NCBI GenBank assembly: GCA_022225965.2 | Contig: JAKJXP020000005.1 | Span: 682,001 to 746,000, forward strand | Source: Diatrype stigma | Taxonomy: Eukaryota; Ascomycota; Sordariomycetes; Xylariales; Diatrypaceae | Direction of reading: 5' to 3' | Length of the DNA: 64,000 nt | Made by a program: the position numbers and the translations under genes | Shown here: positions 51,089-63,906 of the stretch, piece after piece | Position numbering within the stretch: position 1 is the first letter of the stretch | Layout of the letters: each line of letters starts with the position of its first letter | The notes under the pieces: model-generated | What the model saw: only the letters and a program-made list of their open reading frames with translations | What the model was told of the DNA's origin: nothing | The model's database searches: none

Positions 51089-52586
51089 ATGGCGCAGATG
51101 CTGCTAGACCTCGTCTACTCGCTGGGCAACTGCCTGAACTGCTTCCCGGGATCGCCGACACTCAAAATCAACAGCCGGTCGTTCAAGATCCTGCGCCTGC
51201 TGGGCGAGGGCGGGTTCAGTTACGTGTACCTGGTGCAGGACACGGCGACGGCGGAGCTGTTCGCGCTCAAGAAGATCCGGTGCCCGTTCGGGGCCGAGTC
51301 GGTGCAGCAGGCCATGCGCGAGGTCGAGGCCTACAAGACCTTCGCCCACGTGCCCGGCATCATCCACGCCGTCGACTACTCCGTCGCCCAGGACCGGTCC
51401 GACGCCGACGCCAAGACCGTCTACGTGCTCCTCCCCTACTACCGCCGCGGCAACCTGCAGGACATCATCAACGCCAACCTCGTCAACCACACCCGCTTCC
51501 CCGAGCGCGAGCTCATGCACCTCTTCCTTGGCGTCTGCCGCGCCCTCCAGGCCATGCACCAGTACCGCGGCCCGCCCCGCGGCGAGCGCATGGAGGCCGG
51601 CAACCCCAAGGCCGGCGAGGAGGACGTCGAGGACCGTCGCGCGCGGAAGCCGACCAACGACCGGAGGAACAGGGCCGTCGCGGCCACCGATGCCGACGAC
51701 GAGACGGAGCAGGCGAGGCCGCTGATGGTGAATGAGGAGGTCGCGGCGCCGGGCGAGCGAAGATCGTACGCGCACCGCGATATCAAACCTGGTATGGTTT
51801 ATATACTTGATACTCATCCGATCTTTCACCCCCTCCCCCTTAAACCAACCTCAAACCAAACCCAATCCCCAATTCAAAAGAGAAAAAAATTAGCCCAAAG
51901 CAGCTGGAAAAGAATTCCACAAAAGCACTTCCCACCAATGTACTAACAATTATTGCACGCGCGCGCGCGCGCGCACGGGAAACAATCTAGGCAACATCAT
52001 GATCGACGACAGCGGCGCCGCGCCGATACTGATGGACCTGGGGTCGGTGCAGCCGTCGCCGATCGCCATCACGTCGCGGTCGCTGGCGATCGCGACGCAG
52101 GACACGGCGGCCGAGCACAGCACGATGCCGTACCGGGCGCCGGAGCTGTTCGACGTCAAGACGGGCGCCGTCATCGGGCCCGAGGTCGACGTCTGGTCGC
52201 TCGGCTGCACCCTGTACGCCTGCCTCGTCGGCAAGTCCCCCTTCGAGGCCCGCAGCGACGAGACCGGCGGCTCCCTCAGCATGTGCGTCCTCGGCGGCGA
52301 CTGGCGCTTCCCCGACGAGGGCGGGCCGGGAGGCCAGCCGCGCCGCCAGAATACCGGTGGCGGCGCCAACCACAAGGGCAAGGGTGCTGCGGACGGTGGC
52401 GGTGGTGCGGGGGGAGGAACTGGTGGGAATTACAACAATGGCGGCCCCACTATCAGCGAGCCCATCAAGAACCTCGTCCGCCAGTGCCTGAGCGTCGAGC
52501 CGAGCGAGCGCCCCGATATCGACGAGCTGATCGAGTTGGTCGAGGAGGTCATCGAGGAGCTGCCCGAGGACGACGGCGGCCCCTAG
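51089..52586 (+). CDS. ENV7: Ser/Thr protein kinase, Env7/STK16 (NAK family)
   Basis: Exons 51089-51791 and 51991-52586 (199-nt phase-1 intron) encode 432 residues. The family acts at vacuole or Golgi membranes; yeast Env7 regulates vacuole fusion. Kinase motifs: Gly-loop LLGEGGFSYVYLVQD (38-51), Lys61 in FALKKI, HRDIKPGN with Asp231 (split by the intron), DLGS in place of DFG as usual in the NAK family, PYRAPE and DVWSLGC. Two N-terminal cysteines (15 and 18) in GNCLNCFPG could be acylated, as Env7 and STK16 are; that is inference. A low-complexity insert of about 65 residues (161-225) sits directly before HRD, and a Gly/Asn insert lies near the C terminus. Codon use is very GC-rich. Confidence 0.92.
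51954..51977 (+). repeat. 24-nt alternating pyrimidine-purine (GC)n tract
   Basis: A perfect alternation with a CG core (51958-51974) lies within the kinase intron, between the likely branch point TACTAAC (51940-51946) and the acceptor at 51990. Such tracts can adopt Z-DNA. Confidence 0.9.
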
Positions 52587-53798
52587 TTAGGCTGTCTTCT
52601 ACCCGTGGCGGGTTGACCCAAATAAGACACGGAGGGGGGGGGGGGGGGGGATGACAAGAGACAGGACAGGGACAGGGTCTTGTAGTTATCATCGCATGAT
52701 AATCGCCCACCACCCCCCGCCATTGCATTACCTCCTTACAAAATGCCTACCTCCAAACGCATACTCATCTATATCCCGAAACCCCTGTCCAACGATAAAC
52801 CCAGCGCTCGCAGGCCTGTTTTTCCACATGTTTTTCTCTTCCTTCTTTCTCGGGGCTATTTACTAGAAACTGTACCATATTTTTCGGGGGATGGATGGGG
52901 CCTACATATTTGGTTTTTTTCTAGATGCAAAGCCAAACATCAAAAGTCTTCCCGCATCTCTTATAGCTAGGTGGTGGATAGGGGCGGGCTGGGCTGACGG
53001 GCGCGTGGACGGCGTTCTTACATGTACGTATCCATGGATGTATGTAGGTATGCATGCGTGTATGTGCATGTGGGCTACCTGTACTGAATGAATATGGGAT
53101 GTCTGCTACCAACGGCTTTGGGCTGGCAGGACTATTGTTTTCCTCTGCATCATACCTATATTTCGGGGCCTGAGTGTTTGTTCGACCCCATCTTGTGGGA
53201 GGTGATGACTAGTGTTGGGGACAGGATAGAGGCATTTCCAAGTCGAGTTACACACACAAGGTCGTAGCTGAATTAGGTATATAGATTACGCTAGAATCAC
53301 GGTCCTCGCATCTGGCAGTGCAGGAAGCACGGCGCGGGCGGAAATGCAATGTCACCAACAACTAACGGCGTGTACGGCAGTAACCCGGATGCAATCGTGT
53401 CAATTAAAAAAGCATGTGATAAAGCCTATTTCCTCTATTTCCCCGTCTGAACGCCAGCTCGCAAAAGGAAACTCTTCTGATGTGCCAACGACGACATAGC
53501 CGAATACGGAACCGCGATTACCAACACAATGGCCTGATAGCGAGGAAAAATAGAACAGACCGAGTATATCTTTGCGTGGCAACCCCCTTCCATCCAGTCA
53601 TCAAACGTATCATGCAAACCCCAGCCCCTGACCCAACTATCATGTATGTCCTGGATCCGTCGAATCATCACGCCATAAATGCTATCTATCACAGACCGCT
53701 CCGAGAGCTTTGCGTAGGCCGGTCTGTGTGGACGGCCAAGTCTCTTGCAGCTTGGAGCAGTGTATGCTGACCAAGACATCCTGCGCAAGACCGCAGGT
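52587..53798. other. Convergent region between the kinase and YDJ1 genes
   Basis: It starts with the kinase 3' flank, which carries a 17-G run at 52634-52650, and contains GTATG/CATG repeats at about 53036-53070. Apparent open frames near 53435-53857 run partly over the YDJ1 3' exon in another frame and show no motif. No gene is supported. Confidence 0.55.
52634..52650 (+). repeat. Poly-G run (17 nt)
   Basis: An uninterrupted G homopolymer 48 nt after the kinase stop codon, in the probable 3' UTR. The length may be affected by sequencing error. Confidence 0.8.
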
Positions 53799-55252
53799 TT
53801 ATTGAGAAGCGCACTGCACGCGCTCGGCGTGGGGATGTCCGTCCTCGTCATCCTCATCCATAGGCTGACCGCCTCCGAACCCTCTCGCTTGCGATTGGTG
53901 GTCGAGATCCTCCAGGTCGACAGGGTCCGTTACAGCATCAGCCGGCGGAATGGTCTCCAAAGCAGGAGCAGGGAGGATCTTGCGCAATGCCTCATAAGCT
54001 GTCGCATCATCGGTCCAACCGCGTTCAGGGAACTTGACATTGAACTCGATGTACATGTTCCCATGATCGTGGTGTCGAGGTGATGGCATACCTTGGCCAC
54101 GCAACTGCTTCACAGTGCCTGAATGAATCGTTAGCAATGTGTGCGCGGCTGAGATATCAAAGGCTGGTGTGTATACTTACCAGGAGCTATAGCCTCGCCA
54201 GGTTGGATTTCGACTGTCAACCATCTGTCATCAAGATGCTCGATGTAAATCGTGCCTCCTGCTAGGGCGGTAACAAGTTCGATATCAGCGCGGTAAAGCA
54301 GGTCATCTTCCTTGCGCGTGAAGCGCGGGTGAGGCTTCTGCTCGATCTCGAATACGACGTCTCCAGCTTGCACGCCCGGGGCCTGGTCACCCTCGCCTCG
54401 GAACTCGACCTTCGTACCACTTCTGACACCACGGTCGACATGGACGTGAAGAACTTTGCGATCGACGACGGTCTTCTTTCCGCCGCAGGCCTTGCACCGG
54501 TCCTTCTCCTTGATGATCTCGCCCTCGCCATTGCAGTCGGGACAAACAGTCTGGAACCTTTGGATCATAGGACCCATCTGGCGCATCATAGTCTTCATAC
54601 CCTGACCATCACAGCCGGAGCATCGGCGGACGGCGCCATCCTTTCCACCGCGCCCTTCACACTTAGTGCAGATAATGGACCGCTGCAGTGCCAGCTTCGA
54701 AACCTTGCCCTTGTAGATGTCCTCGAGGGAGACCTTATGTGTGTGGTGAATAGTACGTGCCTTGGGGGGTCCCCGGTTCGGCATGCCACCGGCGAACATG
54801 CCACCGAGGCCACCACCACCGAAGGCACCGCCGCCGCCAAAGAACTGAGCAAACAGGTCCTCCGCAGCCATGCCGCCGCCACCTCCGGCGCCTCCTTCCA
54901 AGCCAGCTTCACCATATTGATCGTAGATAGCACGCTTCTGGGAGTCGGACAGGACTTCGTAGGCATGGGAAATTTCCTTGAATTTTGCTTCGGCGTCGGG
55001 GTTGCCTCGGTTCTTGTCTACACCAAGTGGTTAGCGACAGGCTTCGGTTCAGCCATATAGGCAGGCAGTCAAGCTTATGTCCAACATACCAGGATGGAAC
55101 TTCAGAGCACCGGTCTTGTAGGCCTTCTTCAACTCTTGGTCGGTCGCACTTGGCGAGACCTAACAAACAGTTAGTACGGTCTTCCTGGTCAGGTAGCGGC
55201 TTTCAAGGGAACATACGCCAAGGGCATCGTAGAATGTCGTTTCTTTGACCAT
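53799..55252 (-). CDS. YDJ1: Type I Hsp40 co-chaperone, Ydj1/Mas5 type
   Basis: Four exons on the minus strand, 55217-55252, 55090-55159, 54181-55017 and 53799-54118 (introns of 57, 72 and 62 nt), give 420 residues. It stimulates Hsp70 ATPase in the cytosol and at ER/mitochondrial membranes. Order: J domain starting [18 protein letters not shown] with HPD at 34-36 rebuilt across intron 2; Gly/Phe-rich region; four zinc repeats ([36 protein letters not shown]); the C-terminal substrate-binding domains with [13 protein letters not shown] and [13 protein letters not shown]; and a final Cys-Ala-Ser-Gln CaaX box that predicts farnesylation, as in yeast Ydj1. Introns all have CTAAC-like branch points. 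Start context (caacATGGTC) is good. Confidence 0.96.
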
Positions 55253-58200
55253 GTTGACGACTTTCAGACGAGGCTGGATATGTTGGGTATGTCTGGAGGG
55301 CGAGTAGGTCGGTTCAGGACTGGAAAGTTATCGACAACTATAATAGGCTGACTACGAGTTGGATGTTAGTAAGTTGCAATCAAAGGAGTGGTCACTAAAG
55401 AGAAAATGTTGGTTCTGCCCCACAGGTGCGTGAATCAGTGACACCTCTGGAAGATATCGGCTAGCGACTACCCCTCGGTGCCCTCGGTGGCAGAAGCGAT
55501 AGACTTGAGAAACTAGCCTAGGCGGGAGCGGAAGGAAGATTGGGACTAGGGAACCTCTGGTTTCGCTGTATACGTACCGAGATTACGATGCGGATGTGGA
55601 ATTGCAAGTTGAGGTAGGGAAGGAAACGTTGGAGGAGAGGGCGGGATTGAGGTTGTTGAACTATGTAGGGCTGGTAAGTGGGTGAGTGACGTGAGGCTTC
55701 GGCGACGAATTATCTACCGGTCTACCCAGTAATTCTCGAAGGATCTAAATGTGGCCCGGGGCAGCCAGGGGATGGAGTAGGACCAGGCAGGCGTCAGGCA
55801 ATAGGGCAACAGGGCAACAGGGCAACAGGGCAACCACAGGGCAGAAACAGAAGGCGACCAACAGGAGTGTGCAGTGCGAGGACAATAGGTTAAAGCTTTT
55901 TGCCTCAGAGGGGAGGGTTGGTAATGCAGACTTGTAGACAACAACAGGTAGGCTGCTGCTGGTTGCTGCTGGTGAACTACTTACAGGTATAATAGGGACC
56001 GGCTTAGGAGAAGAAGGAGAGAACGGAGATGATGGTTCTTCTGCTGGCCGCTTCGCTGCTCTACTTCGTACTTCTTCTTTTTGGCGTTCGGAGAAGAGGT
56101 AACTAGGTTGATGACAAAACGAATGTGCTTTTAACTGCTACCTCTTCACGGCGCAGTTGGCAGTGCTTGCTTTGCTTCTCCAGTCCTGGCTGTCTATGCC
56201 GACCAAATGCCAAAAGGCTGAATCTGAGTTTGGTGCGCCACGGCCGCAGCTGATAGAAACTGATGGAATCTCTGTATCGTGGCTTGGACCAGGATCTGGC
56301 AGGGGACCAGCTACGACTAGAGCTCTGATTGGCTGATGGGGCGATCCTCCGTTACAAAGTTAGCCGCAAGAGCGCTAGAAGATGCCAAGCCCTACCCACT
56401 TTGGAGTGGATTTGCAACTTAAATCCGATTCCTATCGCGCTATCAACTAAACCTGCGGTCCTGTGGAGGAGGGGTCCTGCGGCCTGAGCCTGCCTTGGTC
56501 CCCTGTCCCCTTCGATGTTGGTTGGTCCCTACGTACTTCACAAGAGATGCGCTACGTATGTATGTGTGTATGTACAGTATGTAGGTATGTCCGACCACCT
56601 GCACCTGCTGCACCATCAGACAATCCGACCGACAATTGGCCTCCAATCTGTTTCTGTACCTATCGTACAAAGTCGACATACATACCTAGCTGCCTAGGTA
56701 GGTAGGTACGTCAGAGCCATACATTCGCTGCTGCCAAGTCCCTGGAAATATGCCTTGCTAGCTTGCTGCTTGATGCTTGCCTGCAAATTGCCATCGAGAT
56801 GCCTTGGGCAAGTTTGTTACGTACTTAGGCAGGTGATTGGTCGGAAAGGTACCTAGATACTGAGGTACCTAACTTACAGGCTCATTGCCGAGAACGGACC
56901 AGCTCGAGCCCGAGCATTCTTAACCCGGCCCTAAGGTTTAAACCTGACCAATCCAGCCAATCAAGATCTGCCTATATAGATAGCTCAAGTACAGTAGGTA
57001 CCTAGAGATGCCTACACTTTCTACGTACCTACAGGTCGCTTTCCTGTAATGCATCCGTCGTCAGGCAGAACAATGGAGAACTTCTGAGGAGTGTGAAAAC
57101 TGAAGGGAGAGAACATCCAAAGGGGGAGAGGGTTTCTCAAGAATACCTCCTAGGGTTCCTTTCTAGGAAACCAGGAAACCAACTCCTGGATGTGTACTGT
57201 TTGACCCAAACGAAAGATGCCCAGTTATATTTCATGTACTAATAGCACCTTGTGTCTCCATCCAACGCCCCGGCACTCGTCAGCCATGAGCACTGTCAGT
57301 GGGTTAGGTATATTCATGTCGATCAGCCACATTCCTACTTTCAATGTGATTCTTGTTGATAAGTCGTTGGTCGAGTGAAAGTGCGAAATGGTTATATAAC
57401 ACAGGAGAGTCGCATTCTAGGGCTTACCAAAGTCCTTACAGGTAATCAATCACCATAGTTCGAAAATATGGTGGAGTAGGAAGGACTGGAAGGACCAGTG
57501 CATATAAGCCAAGCCTGCATTCTGGAAGATTGTGGTCGTCGTCAGATTCGAGTGAGCAGAAAGTTAAAAGGTAAGAGGTGAATATATAATAGTCGACTCG
57601 TGACTGGTGCCTGCTGTGAGTCTGTGACATGTAGGCCACTTGGTCTCAGAACACAGCTTGAACCATATACTAGGAACAACAGATAGCATCTTAAACACAA
57701 TGACCATGGGTAAATAAGCGAGGAGGACATTGCTATAAATACTACATCCAACATGATCTACCCCCTTACTACCACTTGTCGCCGCCTTCATCTTCTTCTG
57801 GCCACCACCAGTGTATCTACAATCCTTACCGATGTATTTTACACGTATGACTCTATCTAGTGCTGCTATAAATAAAGGGGGAGAGGCAGGGGTCAAAGCC
57901 TACCGAAGCTCCCCTTCCGGGGTGTATCATAGCTTGAGAGGCTTGCATCAGCAGGCCAAGTCACCTAAAATCCACAAGGGGTGGCAGTCATGCATGACAG
58001 CTTACAGCCAAGTAACGGTAGCTAGCCATGTTAATCAGGCCCTTGTAATAACCCAATCGCTGGCAGCTAGGCAGCTAGGGAAATGCAAGTAGTGAGATGT
58101 ATATCATGTGGGACAGATATAAGAGCAGAAACGCCAAAGCCTTAAAACCATATAGCATGCGTACTGCAACATACGCTTAACTTAAAGATATGTCCATGGG

Positions 58201-61010
58201 CGTAGGGGTTGGTCGTGGCATCAGAACTGGCAAAATGCAAGTAAAGGGCCAATATGTGCGCGGCTTGCCAGTATCGTGTCTGAGATCCTCGTGGATTCTT
58301 CAAGACAAAAGGCAGGCTAAGAATAGAAAAGTACAATATCAATCCTGGGTGAAAGCAAAATCCCGGGCATATTAATAGGAAATGATTACCAAGGTTCTAT
58401 ATATACTCATGAAGGGGAAAACTCCGAGGCGCGCTCCATGTTTGTCTGCCTCTGTCGATATAACCAGACGCTGCCGTAATCTCTTCAGGCTGATACTGTC
58501 TGTAGTCTGGGGGGAGAACCTATCCCCACGACTCAGAAGCAAGCAAGGCCACGATGTCTTCTGCTTTCGTCACTTAGCCCAACAGGACCATTGAAAGCAC
58601 ACACGAGTTAGAATACAACCATTCTCTGGGCCTGGAAATAGGCCCAGGAACAAGAATCTAATTAAAGACAACCTACATACATGTGCTGATAATATGCCAG
58701 GAACGAAGGGCGAACACCGCGGTCGTGTTTCCAGAGAATCTAGGATACAATTAATCAGAATTATCGCGGCCTAACATAGTTATGCTGCGAAGCCATTATT
58801 GGGTATTAGTTGGAGTCACTACTGTTCCTAGTACTTAATTTCGCATTATTGCGTAGGGGGACTGGAAGCGTCAGCAGACCGGGTTGAGTCTTTACCCCTA
58901 TTTCCCCAGCTGAAATCGATTGCCTCCATAACACCAGTATCGGCGGGGGGGCTCAATCAAAATTGGATTCTAGAGACCTATATAACCTTATTTGTTAAAG
59001 AAGATGTATGTACAGCCGATATAACGAAGAATGGTTCATGACGGTATTCTAGGAAAGCGAGTTTAAACTATTTGATTTTGACCTACCACGTAGATCGCAT
59101 TGCTGCAAAAGAGACAAGTTAAGACTAGTGTGATATACTAGTGTTTGTCTTTGTAAGGCTCGTAGTTGCTTTTGATGGCCAAGCTGAGGCTTGTGAGGTG
59201 GAAATTGTTATATCTAGTAATTTATACCAGGCCCCAGGACTTGTGTAGGCGGAGAAAACTTCTTTCCAGAAGTAGATACGTCTTTATCATACTCAATTTG
59301 AGGATAAAACACCATTGTATCGCGATCAAGACATCGTTAAGTTTAGGAAGCAGATGGCTTGTAGATCATGATAACAGGGGTTAGGGTCATGTTTTCCAAC
59401 ATTATGGAACAAGATACTGGACACCCCTAAGGTGAGATGATAGCGCCCTTAGCGCGTCTGTAGACCATTGAGGTATGCACTGCGGCGAAGTAGCATCATC
59501 TTGTAACAAGCCGAGGCTATATAAATATCTCCATACTACAGTGGACAAGAATAGGTAGTAAGAGACGTTTACTCGTATTTCTTAATTCCTGGTACAGGCA
59601 AGCAGCTGGAAAAGAAGTCGCGACGTGCTCCTTGGCATTCAAGCTTTCACTGGGCGAACGCGCAAACGGGGCTCACGAAATATACGTGCTAAAATAACTA
59701 CACCCTGGCCGGTGGCAGATATGAGTATTTGCATCGTTGCTACCTGCGGGAAGTCACAGAAAAAGGGGTGAGGTTGCGGTCAGCAAGGCCTGCATAACAC
59801 AGTGACGAGGCCGTGACGAGTTTATGCGTCCGCCTGGTCCTTCTGATTTCGTCGGCCTTGCTAAGCATACCAAAACAGCTACATTCATTTGTCATCGCGG
59901 CTGCTCTCACAATCGAGTCCGGAGCCCCTGGAGCCCCAGACATGGTAACCCCTACCGAGCCGTCATTGCCGACATGGGGTTTGGTCGTCCGCAGAACAGG
60001 TAGATCGAGACTTACATAGCAGTTCATGATTGTACACTCTGCTTCACGGCGGAGATGACACACTCTCTATTCCCGAAGAAGCTACATAGGAACTGCAGGA
60101 GAAACATTGATACGTTATACTGAGTATATAGGTAGATCATCTTGCTTGTATGATCTGTCGACGCGTACAAAGTAGCACTAGAGCTATCGGAAAACGAGCA
60201 GTTCGTCATGAAAGAAAGCCATGGAATTAAAAAACCGAAGCTCTAAATGTGACCTCACCCCACAGACATTCGGTAAAGATCCGTTGTGCTATATTGGGGT
60301 TTTGGCATTGTCCAAGCTCTTCAGATGTATTGGCTAGCACTAAAGGCTCTTTACTGATCTGGGCATCTCGATGTAGTACCCATATGGCTACGGCTATATA
60401 TAGGCAATCAGCATTAACAGGGCTACAGTGGCATTACAACGTATATGGGGTTTCTCAAGCTCAATGCTTCAAGCATACGTCGTATCAAACCAAGAGCCTT
60501 TTTGAGTGACCTACCCACTGCAACCACACTAGGTATTGCTAGTTCTGCAGAGGGTCATGCATCGTGTTCAACAGTGCGTGGGTATGCCTCGATCTTCGGC
60601 TCCTCGTAGCCGGTCAACATATAATATTTGACGACTGCCATCGGCATGTAAAAAAAACTTGAGGCCCCGGGGCCCCGGCCTTGAAGATACACACCGTAAG
60701 TTGACATAAAATTTTCGAAAAGGTAGACAGGATGGTATCTGGCATCCATATGGCGACATACTAGTTGCGGTATTCAATAAGTACGAAGCTCCGAAGCAGC
60801 CAGCCCCGGAGGTGTTGAACTTATGCCAAGAGCCGGCTTCTTTAACATGGGAGCTTCTAGGGCCACAAGGGGCGACTTGGGCAGTGGTGTTTATACCTCC
60901 TCGATGCTAAACCTATTCCGGTCTTTCCACCACATCCACCCTTCGACGTAACGCCACCCAAATTAGGTGTAGTTCTATCCGGCTTCGGTAGGCCTTCGAG
61001 AATCGGCATA
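55253..61010. other. 5.8 kb gene-poor region right of YDJ1
   Basis: YDJ1 promoter followed by DNA with no supportable gene. It contains an 8-nt AGGGCAAC repeat (55803-55834), TAGGTAGG and TAGGTACCTA motifs at about 56689-57004, and short open frames without motifs. Composition is normal until about 61010. Confidence 0.5.
55803..55834 (+). repeat. AGGGCAAC tandem repeat (4 copies)
   Basis: Four identical 8-nt units upstream of YDJ1, followed by a diverged partial unit. Confidence 0.9.
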
Positions 61011-62761
61011 ATACAATTCCGATTATTAATAATTCCTGTTATTAACGTTTTTGTTATTTTATTCGATTATTTACCTTTTAACGCGTTTTATTTGTAATTA
61101 CAGAAATTCCTTACTTTTTAATGCGTTTTGCTTATAATTACGAAATTTCCCTTTATTTAGTTATAATTATAAAATTTTCTTATTTCTTTTTATTTTCCGG
61201 TTTTTATTTTATTTATCGTTAATTGCTTCGTTTTATTTATTTTTGTTTATTATGTTGTTATTTTTATTATTTCATTTATTGCAATTCGGGTATTATTTAA
61301 AGGCCTTCGACGATATTGCTTTTAAACGGTTATAACTAAATGGTTTTTTCGAATTATCCGTTATCGGCTTAATTAATAATAAATATTAGCTTTTATTTCC
61401 GTTCGTACGTAACGTATAAAAGCAATACTTAATTATTACGAAAAGCAATGCTTATTTATACGAAACTTACGAATATCGCTATTATTTTTTTCGCAATTGG
61501 AATTTAACCGATAACGGTATTCGTAATAAAAATAACTCGGCAATTAAATTTTATAAATTACGGTTAAAGATTTAATTATAATTCGTAATAATTAATAGCA
61601 TTATAACAGAAAATATCGAAAAGGTAAATAATATATTCTTAATATTGTCCGCCTTTATATTTAATCCGTTTTTTTATTATTATTTAAGTTACTTTTTAAT
61701 TTTTCGGGTTTTACGAGCATTTTTTTAAAGCCTGCGATATTTAAAGCTATAACGAAGCTATTAAAAAAACCTAGCAATAATATATTAAGCTGGATTATAA
61801 TATGGATATAAGCTTTATATTCCGATAATGGCATATTAATTAAGCATTTTACGAAATTACCCGTTAAGCCGATTAATTAAAAAAAATTAATTTTATTATT
61901 TTCCATAATTAAATAAGGCTAATTAAAAATGCCGTAAACGATAACGTTATTTGCGCGAATAATTGGAAAAAACAGCTTAAAGATGCATACGAATATTATA
62001 TAATTAACGGATTAACGGCGAAAATAATTAAAGTTATTTGTAATAATCCAATAAGCCTTTAAAAAGTTGTTATAAAGGAAAAAAAAAAAAGGCTATAACT
62101 ACTTTTTACGGCTTTATTTTCTTATATCCGGCGATGGCACTTTATTTAAGTCGTAATGGCTTTATTAATTTAATAAATTCGATTTACGAAATTAATAACT
62201 TCGGATAATATTTATTTATGATTTTCGTTCGTAATAATTACGGGCGATAATATTTGAAAAGTTATTTTTTTATTTAATCGCAACATGCCGAAATAATATA
62301 AACCTGTTTATCCGTTTTATTAAAAATAAAGCGTTTTTTTAAATTATTTTACTTAATTAACGACGATTCCGTTATTAAATAAAAGAATTACCGTTATTTT
62401 GATTATTTTATTTTCCGGCTTACGAATTTGTTATGCCAAAAGCATTAAATGGAATTCATTTGCAAAAGGATTTATGGCCCGGACTTATAAGATATCCGAA
62501 ATCTTATTCGGAAAGCCATATATTACGCAATAAACGAATAAAATTACAAAGTATTTTGTAATAAAATAAAACAATTAACCAAAAATAACCAATCTGGAAT
62601 TTTTTATATTAATTATAAATTAGGCCATTATATTAATGCCTCGTAATATTAAGGGATCCATTAAACGAAAAAATTTCAAGTTTTTAACCGATAAATTAAA
62701 GGGCAAATTCGGGCGTTAAATCAATTTCGTTCGGCATTATATATCAGCCCTTTTTTAAATC

Positions 62762-62980
62762 TTAATTATTTTCCTTTTTAAAGGTTTTTATTTATACTTA
62801 AAAAACGGAATTAAAAAGGATATAAAGAAATGGACGTTTCGCGAAATAATCGATCGTACCATTAAAATCGAACTTAAGTAATACGATAACGCTAATCTTA
62901 AGGCTTTCGTAAACGATATACGGAAACTGCTTATCCTTAAAGGCGTTAGCCTTTATTTCGAACGGCTATTCGTTAGCTTT
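62762..62980 (+). pseudogene. Possible retrotransposon gag remnant
   Basis: One + frame reads as protein over about 70 codons with one internal stop, the TAA at 62879-62881, and ends at the TAA at 62981-62983. Both could be mutated CAA. The residues around 62807-62900 (GIKKDIKK, then TFREIIDRTIKIELK) recall the Ty3/gypsy gag pattern 'GL..D+K.....T+.E.I..AI.ID'. The match is from memory of family patterns and is weak. It is on the opposite strand to the RNase H-like segment, so two elements or a nested insertion would be needed. Confidence 0.3.
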
Positions 62981-63483
62981 TAAAGGCGTATAATAAATAA
63001 ATTAAAGGTTATCCGTAAATGGCTGAATAAAAATATTTTTTTTTATTATTAAACCGATATAATTTATTTGCAATACCTTTATAAGCATTAACGAAAATAG
63101 CGGCTTTTTTATTAACATCTTTAATTAAAGCATTTATAAAGGGATTATATTAATTCTTTTTAATTCCGTATTATTGTTAATTTTTTATTTAGCGGATATA
63201 AAACGTACGAATAAAAATGAAACGATTTATTATTAAACGAAGCGATTATTACGAAAAAATTAACAAAACGGCTCGAACGTATTATATTTCTTCGTTTATA
63301 ACCCTTTCGGTTTATTAATATTCGAAAAGATATTTTCGATTATTCGGAATAACTGCAATAACGCTTTTACGATATTTGGAAATTTTCGTTACTTTTATTG
63401 CCGAATACGGCTATTTATTTTATGCAGTTATTCCTTTAAGCGATTAAAGAATTATCCTTATTATAAGCGGTATTTATTAATTT

Positions 63484-63906
63484 TTAATTTTTATTCGATA
63501 CTTTTGATTTAATAATACCTTCGATTTTTAGAAATTTCTTAAGGCCGAATGCGTTGCTTTTAGATATTTTAATACCCATATTACCGCCGGTATTTCCGGA
63601 AATGCCCCGAATAAACGGCGCAATAACGGCTTTAATTCCGATACGGCCGCCCGCAAAGGCTTCGAATTTTTTTTTCAACTTATTATCCATTCGGTACGCA
63701 ATTTTATTTATTTTTATTACTTTTAATTCGTATTTTGCGTAATAAAGATTTAATACGATACCTTTATTATATTTTTTTTTCCTTTTGTTATACGGCAATA
63801 TGCCGTTACCGGCGAAAAAAAGCAGTCCGGATATGCCAATAAAACCCTTAATACTTTTTAAATTAATCGCGATTTTTCCGTTTTTTAGGCTTAATTTAAT
63901 AAGCAA
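63484..63906 (-). pseudogene. Possible RNase H-like remnant of a non-LTR retroelement
   Basis: A minus-strand frame of 140 codons stays open in very AT-rich DNA. Spaced segments recall the RNase H domain at the end of fungal LINE polyproteins: GFIGISGLLFF (family: G-x-IGA-x-A), LYYAKYELKVIKI (family: VY-x-AEL-x-x-I), FAGGRIGIKAVIAP (family: FADNQAAIKAL-x-P) and GNTGGN (family: GNE-x-AD). The acidic catalytic residues are missing, as expected after C:G to T:A decay. If right, the reverse transcriptase part would lie beyond 64000. Not functional. Confidence 0.4.

Noticed and set aside
53435..53857. 140-codon minus frame overlapping the YDJ1 3' end
   Set aside because: It overlaps the last YDJ1 exon in another frame and continues into its 3' flank without motifs.
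54329..55060. 243-codon + strand frame opposite YDJ1
   Set aside because: It is antisense to the zinc-finger and substrate-binding exons of a clear Hsp40.
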